Shown here: positions 1 to 6,862 of the stretch, one piece after another
Numbering within the stretch: position 1 is the stretch's first letter
Layout of the letters: each line of letters begins with the position of its first letter
NCBI RefSeq assembly: GCF_001556515.1
Contig: NZ_LSJA01000121.1
Location: forward strand, 1 to 18,459
DNA from: Caulobacter sp. CCH9-E1
GTDB taxonomy: Bacteria; Pseudomonadota; Alphaproteobacteria; Caulobacterales; Caulobacteraceae
Length of the DNA: 18,459 bases
Reading direction: 5' to 3'
Position numbers and translations under genes: made by a program
Notes under the pieces: model-generated
Databases searched by the model: none
Seen by the model: the letters and a program-made list of their open reading frames with translations, nothing else
What the model was told of the DNA's origin: nothing

Positions 1-52
1 CGGGCGTTATGGAAGCAAACCTCCGCGCATACAGGGGGCGCCATCTAAAGTT

Positions 53-74
53 GATACTCTATTTACCGAGTATC
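53..74. promoter_or_regulatory. 7-bp inverted repeat, possible operator or terminator of an upstream gene
   Basis: GATACTC (53-59) and GAGTATC (68-74) are perfect reverse complements around an 8-base AT-rich spacer. The site lies about 200 bases ahead of the first gene, in DNA with no convincing coding frame. It could be a regulator binding site or a weak hairpin ending a gene outside the window. Function is inferred only. Confidence 0.3.
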
Positions 75-115
75 GCCGAGGTCAGAGCATCCTTGTGATC
101 TCGTAACCGCTTGTT

Positions 116-149
116 ACCCCGCGTCTCAGGGCGATGACCCCGCGTCTCA
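116..149. promoter_or_regulatory. Two 13-bp direct repeats spaced 21 bp, candidate regulator sites
   Basis: ACCCCGCGTCTCA occurs at 116-128 and again, identical, at 137-149. The copies start 21 bases apart, about two helical turns, so a protein dimer could bind both on one face. A GATAAT sequence that could act as a -10 element follows at 155-160. The nearest downstream gene is the large surface protein starting at 275. The repeat is seen directly; the regulatory role is inference. Confidence 0.35.
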
Positions 150-217
150 AAGTGGATAATTCCCGCGACGGAAATCTTGACGAGGTCGAGCGCGATCCAG
201 AAAAGCCCCACTTTGAG
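146..217. repeat. 10-bp inverted repeat in the leader of the surface-protein gene
   Basis: CTCAAAGTGG (146-155) is perfectly complementary to CCACTTTGAG (208-217), with 52 bases between. The core CTTTGAG recurs at 239-245, just before the ribosome binding site. If transcription begins upstream, this could fold as a long-range stem in the mRNA leader. Otherwise these may be three copies of one protein-binding core. Neither is proven. Confidence 0.3.
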
Positions 218-274
218 TAGAGTTTCGTCCGCGCCCCTCTTTGAGGCGCCGCGGCGCATCAGTTGGAGCGCCAC

Positions 275-3200
275 ATGACGGCGACGACCACCGTAAGCCC
301 CACTGGCACGAGCTATATCGACCAGCTGCTGTCCGGCGCGAAGTGGCAAAGCGGAAACCTCACCTTCGCCTTCCCCGCCAGTGAAAGCGCGTTGGGCTAC
401 GCGTTGGACGACAGCGCCTCGTTCGGGGCGCTGACCTCGTCTGAGCAGACGGCGTTCAAGGCCATCATGAGCCGGTGGGCCGCGGTCGCCGGGGTGACGT
501 TCACCGAGGTTTCCGACCCTGCGGCGGCCGACATCGCGGTCTATCGGTATCGATCGGCGGGCCCGGCGGCGGGAGTTGTTCAGCCTCCGAACGGCACGGC
601 GCAAGGCGGCGACATTCAGCTGAACGACGCCATCGTGGCGGGGGATCTGGGGCAGCCGGGCGCCTTCAGCTATTTCTGGGCGCTGCGAGCGGTGGGCGAA
701 GCGCTGGGGCTCAAGTCGCCCAGCGCCAGCGCGGGCGCCTTCCCGACCTCGAACGACGTCTACATCTCCGACTCGGTGATGAGCGAGTTCGCCTATGCGG
801 GCCACGGTACGAGCCAGATCGCCGCCGGCGCCTATCCCTCCTCGCCGATGCCGAACGACGTCGCCGCGATCCAGGCGCTGTACGGCGCCAACAGCAATGC
901 GCTGACCGCCAATATCGGCGACACGACCTATACCTTCGATCCGACCGCTGCGGTCATCTTCCAGACGCGGGTCGATGGCGGGGGAAACGACACCTTCAAC
1001 TTCTCCAGCTACTCCACGAACCTGTCGGTCGATCTGCGCGCGGGCGGCTGGACGGACCTGGGCGGGCAGTACGCCCAGCTCGACACCAGCGATGCGACCA
1101 AGAAGCCGCCGGGCAACATCGCCACGCCGCTGAGCGGCGGCGTCACCTTGATCGAGAACGTCTATGGCGGCTCGGGCAATGACACCCTGATCGGCAATTC
1201 GGCCGACAACCTGTTGCGCGGCAATGGCGGCGACGACGTGCTGAAGCCAGGGGCGGGTAACGACACCCTGACGGGCGGCGCCGGCGCCGACACCTTCGAC
1301 TTCTCCGACGGCGCGACCGGCGGCAAGCGGATCACCGATTTCGGCGCGGGCGACGTGATCAAGCTGCGCGACGTCGTGAACGGCGGGGTGATCGTCGAGA
1401 GCGGCTTCAACGGTCTGACCGCCGGTCAGGTCGGCTTCGGCTGGAATGGCGTCTCCAACGTGCTGTATGTGGGGCTGGACGCCACGCCTGGCGCCGACCT
1501 GACTATCGAGTTCGCCAACGCGATCGGTTTGGGCCAGCTGGCGGTCAGCGGTCAGACGATCCGCTATCAGGCCGACACGACCGCGCCCCAGGTCACCTCG
1601 GTCTCGACGCCGTATCCCAAGACCTACAAGCCCGGCGAGACCCTGGACTTCACGGTCAGTTTCGACGAGGCGGTCATCGTCACCGGGACGCCGAAGCTGT
1701 CCGTGGCGATCGGCTCGATGGTTCGGCAGCTCGACTATGTCAGCGGGTCGAGAAGCAACGCGCTCGTCTTCCGCTACACCGTCCAGAGCGGCGACAGCGC
1801 CAATGGCGTCACCGTCGGCATGCTGTGGGAGGACAACGCCACGCTGAAGGACGCGGCCGGCAACGCCGCCAACCTGACGCTGAACTATGTCGGCTCGGGC
1901 GGCAACGTGATTGTCGACGGCGTCGCGCCCGTCGTCGGCTCGGTCTCGGTCCCGACGAACGCCACCTACAAGGCCGGCGATGCTCTGACCTTCACGGTGA
2001 ATTTCGATGAGGCCGTCACCGTCACGGGCGCGCCGCAGCTGGCCCTGACCGTGGGCTCGACGGCGCGTCAGGCCGACTATGTCAGCGGCTCGGGGACCTC
2101 GGCCCTGGTCTTCCGCTACACCATCCAGAGCGGCGAGACGGACGCTGACGGGATCACGGTCGGCTCTCTGAACCTGAACAGCGGGACGCTGAAGGACGGG
2201 GCGGGCAACAACGCCGCCCTGACCCTGAACAGCATCGGCGCGACCTCGTCGGTGCTGGTCGACGGGGTGAGCCCCTACAACAATACGGTCGTGGTTCCGG
2301 ACACGGGATACTACCGGAGCGGCGAGACGCTGACGTTCAGCCTCGTCTTCTCGGAGCGGGTCGTCGTCACCGGGACGCCGCAGCTCGGGCTGACCGTCGG
2401 CTCGACCACGCGCCAGGCGGACTATGTCGGCGGCTCGGGCTCCGATACGCTGACCTTCCGCTACACGATCCAGGCCGGCGACCACGCGCCCAGCGGCATC
2501 GACGTCAACGGCCTGACGCTGAACGGCGGGACGCTGACGGACCAGGCCGGCAACGCCGCCTCGCTGACCGCCAACGGCGCGTCCAGCGCGCGAGTCGATA
2601 TGGCGCCGCCCGTCGTCACCTCGGTCTCGGTCCCGGCGGCGGGCGCCTACAAGGCCGGTGACGCCCTGACCTTCACCGTCGCGCTGGACGAAGCGGTCAC
2701 CGTCACGGGAACGCCGCAACTGGCCCTGACCGTGGGCTCGACCGTCCGCCAGGCCGACTATGTCAGCGGCTCTGGCGGCTCGACCCTGGTGTTCCGCTAC
2801 ACCGTCCAGAGCGGCGACGCCGACGCCGACGGGATCGCGGTCGGCGCCCTGGGGCTGAACGGCGGGACGCTAAAGGACCAGGCCGGCAACGCCGCCAACC
2901 TGACGCTGAACGGCGTCGGCGCGACCGCCAGCGTGCTGGTCGACACCGCGGGGCCGACCGTCAGCTCGGCCTCGGGCCCGTCTGCGGCCACCTACAAGGT
3001 CGGCGACGCCCTGAACTTCACGGTCAATTTCAGCGAGGCGATCACCGTCACCGGCGCGCCCAAGCTGGCCCTGACCCTCGACGCCGGCGGGACCGTGGAC
3101 GCGACCTATGTCAGCGGCTCAGGGACCAGCGCGCTGGTCTTCCGCTACACCGTCCAGGCCGGAAACGCCGACACGGACGGCGTGACTTTGGGCTCGTCGA

Positions 3201-4714
3201 TCGTCCTGAACGGCGGGACGCTGAAGGACGCCAGCGGCAACGACGCCGCCCTGACCGGCGTCAGCGTCCCGGGCCTGGCCAACGTCAAGGTCGACAGCGT
3301 CGCGCCCTCGGCGCAGTCGATCGACCGCGTTGGCGCGGCCGTCAGCAAGGCGACCAGCCAATCGTTCACCGTCACCTTCGGCGAGGCGGTGACCGGCGTC
3401 GACGCCAGCGACTTCATCGTGACCGCCACGGGGACCGCCGCCGGGACGATCACGGGCGTCAGCGGTTCGGGCGCGACCTATACGGTCACCCTGGGTTCGG
3501 TCACCGGCGACGGGACGCTGCGCCTGGACCTCAAGAGCTCGGGAACGGGCGTCGCCGACGCCGCTGGCAACCCGATCGCGTCGGGCTTCGCCGCGGGCCA
3601 GAGCGTCACGATCGACAACACCGCGCCGGCCGCTCCGACCATCGCGGTCGTGGCCGGCGACGACACGATCAGCGCGGGCGAGGTTTCGGGCCTGACCCTT
3701 GGCGGCGCGATCGAGGCCGGCGCGACCGTGGCCCTGACGATCGGCGGCGTCGCCAAGACCGCCACCGTTAGCGGAACCACCTGGACCTACGCGGTCACCC
3801 AGGCCGACATCGACGCCCTGGGCGCGGGCGCCAAGACCATCTCGGTCACCGCCGCCGACGCGCTCGGCAATGTCAGCACGGCCGGCAGCCGCACGGTGAC
3901 GATCGCGGCTGACGCTCTCACGCCCGAGCCCGAGCCCGAGCCCACGCCGGCGCCTACCCTGGCCGATCTCACCGCCCGGCCCGCCAGCGCCTTCGTGGCG
4001 CTCGCGCTGGGCGGCCTGACGATCACGCCCGGCTCGTCCAAGACCGCCAGCGCCACGATCACCCTCCCGGACGGGTCCACGGCCCCCAGCACCGCGGCCC
4101 AGGTCCAGGCGAGCATCGACGCCGCGCTCGCCGCCTTCAAGGCGGGCCAGATCACCCAGGCGGTGTTCGAGCAGCGCCTGACCCTGGCCGTGGCCCCGAC
4201 CACGGGCGTGGCCCACGACGCCTACAAGTTCTTCACCGGGGTGACGCCGTCGCGCGCCGGCATGACCTGGCTGATCGACTCCGCCGACAATCCCAACGAC
4301 CTGACCGACGGCTACTACGCCCGGTTCACGGTCGAGAACCGCTACATCAACTTCGCCGTCAACCTGGGCAAGGTCGGCGAGGGCCGCGCCAGCTTCGAGA
4401 CCAAGTACGGCGGCCTGACCTTCGCCGACGCGGTGGCCAAGGCCTATGGCGAGATCATCGGCGCCAGCGAGGCCCAAGGCGCCGGCGTCGATGTCGCCGC
4501 CGCCCTGCGCTACATCCAGAGCCAGGAGGCCTACTTCCGCGCCCTGGGCGGCGACGACCTGGGCGCCAAGGCCGCCATGGCCGGCTACGTCCTCAGCGTC
4601 GGAACCAGCTTCCACGTCGGCAAGTACTACGGCGCGCTCGAGGACTACGTCGTCGGCGCCATCACCGCCGGCGCCAGCGCGTCAGCGGCGGCGCCGGCTT
4701 GGGACCTGACGTAG
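275..4714 (+). CDS. Large secreted surface protein: inactive serralysin (M10)-like domain, RTX repeats, Ig-like array, RsaA-like anchor
   Basis: 1479 residues; ATG 275 is preferred over TTG 263 because GGAG (265-268) sits 6 bases upstream. Residues 10-210 follow the serralysin fold: a Met-turn (SVMSEF, M169) and the closing AAIQALYGAN. The zinc helix reads RAVGEALGLKSP (138-149) where active enzymes have HExxHxxGxxHP, so all three His ligands and the catalytic Glu are gone. RTX glycine/aspartate nonapeptides (about 298-341) should bind calcium and lead into an M10 C-terminal-like segment to about 434. Five related Ig-like repeats (435-1009), two divergent Ig-like domains (1010-1214) and a Pro-Glu linker (1217-1227) follow. 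Residues about 1308-1460 resemble the N-terminal LPS-binding part of Caulobacter RsaA. No Sec signal peptide is visible; RTX repeats imply type I secretion, but no transporter genes are nearby. Likely role: cell-surface binding or scaffolding beneath or within the S-layer (inference). Confidence 0.85.
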   Translation: MTATTTVSPTGTSYIDQLLSGAKWQSGNLTFAFPASESALGYALDDSASFGALTSSEQTAFKAIMSRWAAVAGVTFTEVSDPAAADIAVYRYRSAGPAAGVVQPPNGTAQGGDIQLNDAIVAGDLGQPGAFSYFWALRAVGEALGLKSPSASAGAFPTSNDVYISDSVMSEFAYAGHGTSQIAAGAYPSSPMPNDVAAIQALYGANSNALTANIGDTTYTFDPTAAVIFQTRVDGGGNDTFNFSSYSTNLSVDLRAGGWTDLGGQYAQLDTSDATKKPPGNIATPLSGGVTLIENVYGGSGNDTLIGNSADNLLRGNGGDDVLKPGAGNDTLTGGAGADTFDFSDGATGGKRITDFGAGDVIKLRDVVNGGVIVESGFNGLTAGQVGFGWNGVSNVLYVGLDATPGADLTIEFANAIGLGQLAVSGQTIRYQADTTAPQVTSVSTPYPKTYKPGETLDFTVSFDEAVIVTGTPKLSVAIGSMVRQLDYVSGSRSNALVFRYTVQSGDSANGVTVGMLWEDNATLKDAAGNAANLTLNYVGSGGNVIVDGVAPVVGSVSVPTNATYKAGDALTFTVNFDEAVTVTGAPQLALTVGSTARQADYVSGSGTSALVFRYTIQSGETDADGITVGSLNLNSGTLKDGAGNNAALTLNSIGATSSVLVDGVSPYNNTVVVPDTGYYRSGETLTFSLVFSERVVVTGTPQLGLTVGSTTRQADYVGGSGSDTLTFRYTIQAGDHAPSGIDVNGLTLNGGTLTDQAGNAASLTANGASSARVDMAPPVVTSVSVPAAGAYKAGDALTFTVALDEAVTVTGTPQLALTVGSTVRQADYVSGSGGSTLVFRYTVQSGDADADGIAVGALGLNGGTLKDQAGNAANLTLNGVGATASVLVDTAGPTVSSASGPSAATYKVGDALNFTVNFSEAITVTGAPKLALTLDAGGTVDATYVSGSGTSALVFRYTVQAGNADTDGVTLGSSIVLNGGTLKDASGNDAALTGVSVPGLANVKVDSVAPSAQSIDRVGAAVSKATSQSFTVTFGEAVTGVDASDFIVTATGTAAGTITGVSGSGATYTVTLGSVTGDGTLRLDLKSSGTGVADAAGNPIASGFAAGQSVTIDNTAPAAPTIAVVAGDDTISAGEVSGLTLGGAIEAGATVALTIGGVAKTATVSGTTWTYAVTQADIDALGAGAKTISVTAADALGNVSTAGSRTVTIAADALTPEPEPEPTPAPTLADLTARPASAFVALALGGLTITPGSSKTASATITLPDGSTAPSTAAQVQASIDAALAAFKAGQITQAVFEQRLTLAVAPTTGVAHDAYKFFTGVTPSRAGMTWLIDSADNPNDLTDGYYARFTVENRYINFAVNLGKVGEGRASFETKYGGLTFADAVAKAYGEIIGASEAQGAGVDVAAALRYIQSQEAYFRALGGDDLGAKAAMAGYVLSVGTSFHVGKYYGALEDYVVGAITAGASASAAAPAWDLT
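1577..3301 (+). repeat. Five tandem ~345-bp repeats encoding Ig-like domains
   Basis: Repeat units run roughly 1577-1921, 1922-2269, 2270-2602, 2603-2947 and 2948-3301. Each begins with a (D)xxxP boundary and carries the blocks YKAGDALTFTV, EAVTVTG, RQADYVSGSG, FRYTVQSG and GGTLKDQAGNAA with variation. Similarity holds at DNA level, most clearly between units 2 and 4, so recombination could change the copy number. Two further Ig-like domains (to 3916) are too diverged to belong to the same expansion. Confidence 0.85.
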
Positions 4715-4717
4715 GGA

Positions 4718-4744
4718 GCGCGCGACGGCGGAAGCCTCGCGCGC
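4718..4744. terminator. Hairpin between convergent genes, probable bidirectional terminator
   Basis: GCGCGCGA (4718-4725) pairs perfectly with TCGCGCGC (4737-4744) around an 11-base loop. It occupies the 37-bp gap between the stop at 4714 and the opposing stop at 4752. There is no good T-run on either side, so intrinsic termination may be weak. Confidence 0.45.
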
Positions 4745-4751
4745 CCTTGCT

Positions 4752-6812
4752 CTACATCGCCACCCGCAACGACGCCTTGAAGGCCCGCGGCGCGCCCGGA
4801 TAGACCCAGACCGGGCTGTAGGAGCTGGCCGCGTAGCGTTCGTTGAACAGGTTGTCGACCTCGGCCCGCAGGGTCACGTTCGGGGTCAGATCATAGTCGA
4901 CCGCCGCCTTGGCCTTCCAGTAAGACGGCAGCCGCAGGCCGCTGGCGTCGATCGCTCCGGCGCGGTCGCCGACATAGGCCGCGCCGGCGGTCACCGACCA
5001 GTCCGTCCCGCGTCCCGTCGGGAAGCGCCCGATCAGATAGGCGCCGCCCGAGTGCTTGGGCACGTCCAGCACGGCGCTCGTCGGGAAGGCCGTGTCGTCG
5101 GCGCGGGCGTGGGTGTAGGCGTAGTTGACCACCACCCGCCAGGCGTCGCTCAGCTCGGCCGACAGGTCGCCCTCGACGCCCTTGCTCTTCAGCCGGCCGA
5201 CGGGCGCCAGGTAGTTGGAGTCCACCGGGTCGTTGGCCAGGATGTTGCGCTTGGTGATGTCGAAGGCGGTGATCCCGAGGTCCACGCCCTTCCAGTGGCC
5301 CGACACGCCCAGTTCGCCGCCCTTGCCGCGCTCGGGCGCGAAGCCGGCGCCGGTGCGGCCCAGTCCCGAGTTCAGCACGAACGACTGGCCATAGCTGCCG
5401 TGCAGCGCCCAGGCGTCGGTCAGGCGGTAGCGGGCGGCCAGACGGTAGTCCAGCGGATGGCCCGTCGTCTTGCCGGCGATCCCGGTGCGACGGTTGCGGA
5501 TCTTCTGGACGTAGTCGTCGTAGCGCAGGGCGCCCGTCAGGCTGAGGCGGTCGGTGACCTCCCACAGGTCCTCGACGTAGAGCGTCGCGACGCTTCGGGT
5601 CTCGCGGTTGTCGGTGAACGGCAGCAAGGCCAGGGCCTGGCCGCCATAGACGGGGTTGTAGATGTTGATCCCATAGGGCGCCGTGGCGGTGGGATTCCGC
5701 CGCATCAGGCCCTCGTGGTAGTCGAGGCTGTAGGCCTTCAGGCCGATCGTGGGGCGGTGGACGCCCAGCGGGCTGTCGAAGCGGCCCGACAGCTCCAGCC
5801 GCGCCGAGATGTCGGTGACGGAGTAGTCGCGCTGGCGGCGCTGGCGCCACAGGGTGTCGCCGACCAGCCGCGACTGGTCGCTGGAGAAGCCCTTCAGCGT
5901 TCCTTCGCGCCAGGCCAGGCCCCCGCTCAGCCGCCAATCGCCGCTGAGCTGGGTTTCGCCGGTCAGCTGGTGGCGCAGGTTGCGGAAGTGGGTCACTCCG
6001 TCGCCGGGCTCGCCGAAGAAGCGCGAGGCGGGCAGGGCGGTCGCGTTGCCGTTCACCGCCGGCTGACCCCGGTCGAACGGCGTGTCGAAGCGGGTCCATT
6101 CGCCGACATAGGTCAGGCGGGTCCGGTCGTTGGGACGCCAGGTCAGGGACGGGGCGATCGTCGCGCGGTCCATCTTCACATAATCGCGCCAGCCGTCCGA
6201 ATGCTCGCGCGCCACGACCAGGCGGGCGGCGAGAGCCTCGCCCAGCGGTCCGCCGACATCCGCCTCGCCTCGACGCAGGCCAAACGACCCCACCGTGGCG
6301 GTCGCTTCCAGACTGCGGGTGAAGCGCGGCGTCTTGGAGACGATGTTGACGCGACCGGCCGGGTCGATGTCGCCGAACAGGGCGCCGGCCGGACCTTTCA
6401 GCAGCTCGACCCGCTCGGCCACGGCCGGGTCGCGGGGCGGCGCCAGGCCCCGGTTGGCCAGGAAACCGTCCACATAGTACTCGGCCCCGCCGTCGGGGGT
6501 GCCCAGGAAGCCGCGGATGGCGAAGTTGTCCATCACCCCGCCGCGGTTGTTCTGCTGGCTGATCCCGCTGACCAACTCCAGCACATCGGCTAGGCGCGTG
6601 GCGCCGACCGCCTCGATCAGGTCGTGCTCGACCGAGCGGCTGGACGGCGACATGCGTTGCGTCACAGGGCCCGCGCCCAGGGTCGCGTCGGCCGGATAGG
6701 CGCGGCGGCCCAGGATCACGATCTCGTCGACCGCGCTCTCGGGAGGCGGGGCGGCGTCGGCGCCCGCGGCGGCGAGCAGGCAGGCGGCGGCGCAGCTGGA
6801 AAGCAGAGGCAA
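4752..6812 (-). CDS. TonB-dependent outer-membrane receptor, siderophore type
   Basis: 686 residues. An Ala-rich signal peptide (about 1-20, cut near ADA-APP) is followed by a TonB box (DEIVILG, 29-35). A plug domain (about 55-165) contains the NFAIRGF, YVDGF and VELLKGPAGALFGDIDPAGR blocks typical of ferric-siderophore receptors. The rest is a 22-strand-type barrel ending NLFNERYAASSYSPVWVYPG, also characteristic of this subfamily. Start is TTG at 6812: GGAG lies 7 bases upstream, and an in-frame TAG directly precedes the TTG, so no earlier start is possible. Oddities are a signal peptide without basic N-terminal residues and a final residue Met instead of the usual Phe. It probably imports a ferric siderophore or another metal chelate using TonB energy; the substrate cannot be read from sequence. 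Divergent from the DUF1624 gene. Confidence 0.92.
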   Translation of the reverse strand: MPLLSSCAAACLLAAAGADAAPPPESAVDEIVILGRRAYPADATLGAGPVTQRMSPSSRSVEHDLIEAVGATRLADVLELVSGISQQNNRGGVMDNFAIRGFLGTPDGGAEYYVDGFLANRGLAPPRDPAVAERVELLKGPAGALFGDIDPAGRVNIVSKTPRFTRSLEATATVGSFGLRRGEADVGGPLGEALAARLVVAREHSDGWRDYVKMDRATIAPSLTWRPNDRTRLTYVGEWTRFDTPFDRGQPAVNGNATALPASRFFGEPGDGVTHFRNLRHQLTGETQLSGDWRLSGGLAWREGTLKGFSSDQSRLVGDTLWRQRRQRDYSVTDISARLELSGRFDSPLGVHRPTIGLKAYSLDYHEGLMRRNPTATAPYGINIYNPVYGGQALALLPFTDNRETRSVATLYVEDLWEVTDRLSLTGALRYDDYVQKIRNRRTGIAGKTTGHPLDYRLAARYRLTDAWALHGSYGQSFVLNSGLGRTGAGFAPERGKGGELGVSGHWKGVDLGITAFDITKRNILANDPVDSNYLAPVGRLKSKGVEGDLSAELSDAWRVVVNYAYTHARADDTAFPTSAVLDVPKHSGGAYLIGRFPTGRGTDWSVTAGAAYVGDRAGAIDASGLRLPSYWKAKAAVDYDLTPNVTLRAEVDNLFNERYAASSYSPVWVYPGAPRAFKASLRVAM

Positions 6813-6826
6813 CTAAAGGCTCCGTT

Positions 6827-6844
6827 GTAATGTTATAAAGTATC
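6827..6844. promoter_or_regulatory. Zur-like half site in the divergent promoter gap
   Basis: GTAATGTTATAAAGTATC lies between the receptor start (6812) and the DUF1624 gene start (6863). Its left half, GTAATGTTA, matches one arm of the palindrome GTAATGTTATAACATTAC, which I recall as resembling Zur boxes. The right arm is poor: only TAA, one T and the final C agree. In the receptor direction TATAAC could alternatively be a -10 element. The call is tentative. Confidence 0.25.
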
Positions 6845-6862
6845 GGCTAAGCGAGCTACGCC

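Noticed and set aside
59..2719. 886-codon open frame on the minus strand opposite the surface-protein gene
   Set aside because: It is rich in Arg/Asp/Gly/Val with repeating artefact-like blocks, mirrors the Ig-repeat DNA, and shows no domain. It is an antisense shadow of the real gene.
1577..3301. CRISPR-like or satellite repeat array
   Set aside because: Units are about 345 bp, in frame and protein coding with no spacers; they are tandem Ig-like domains.
3119..4615. 498-codon minus-strand frame
   Set aside because: Low-complexity Gly/Ala/Arg/Asp composition, antisense to the Ig-like and anchor regions, with no family features.
298..4714. Possibility that the surface-protein gene is a pseudogene
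   Set aside because: The frame is intact over 1479 codons with ordered domains at both ends; only the protease zinc site is altered, so loss of catalysis is a better reading than gene decay.
5052..6593. 513-codon plus-strand frame opposite the TonB receptor
   Set aside because: The receptor has full family motifs in the other strand; this frame has only Gln/Val/Ala/Gly-rich noise.
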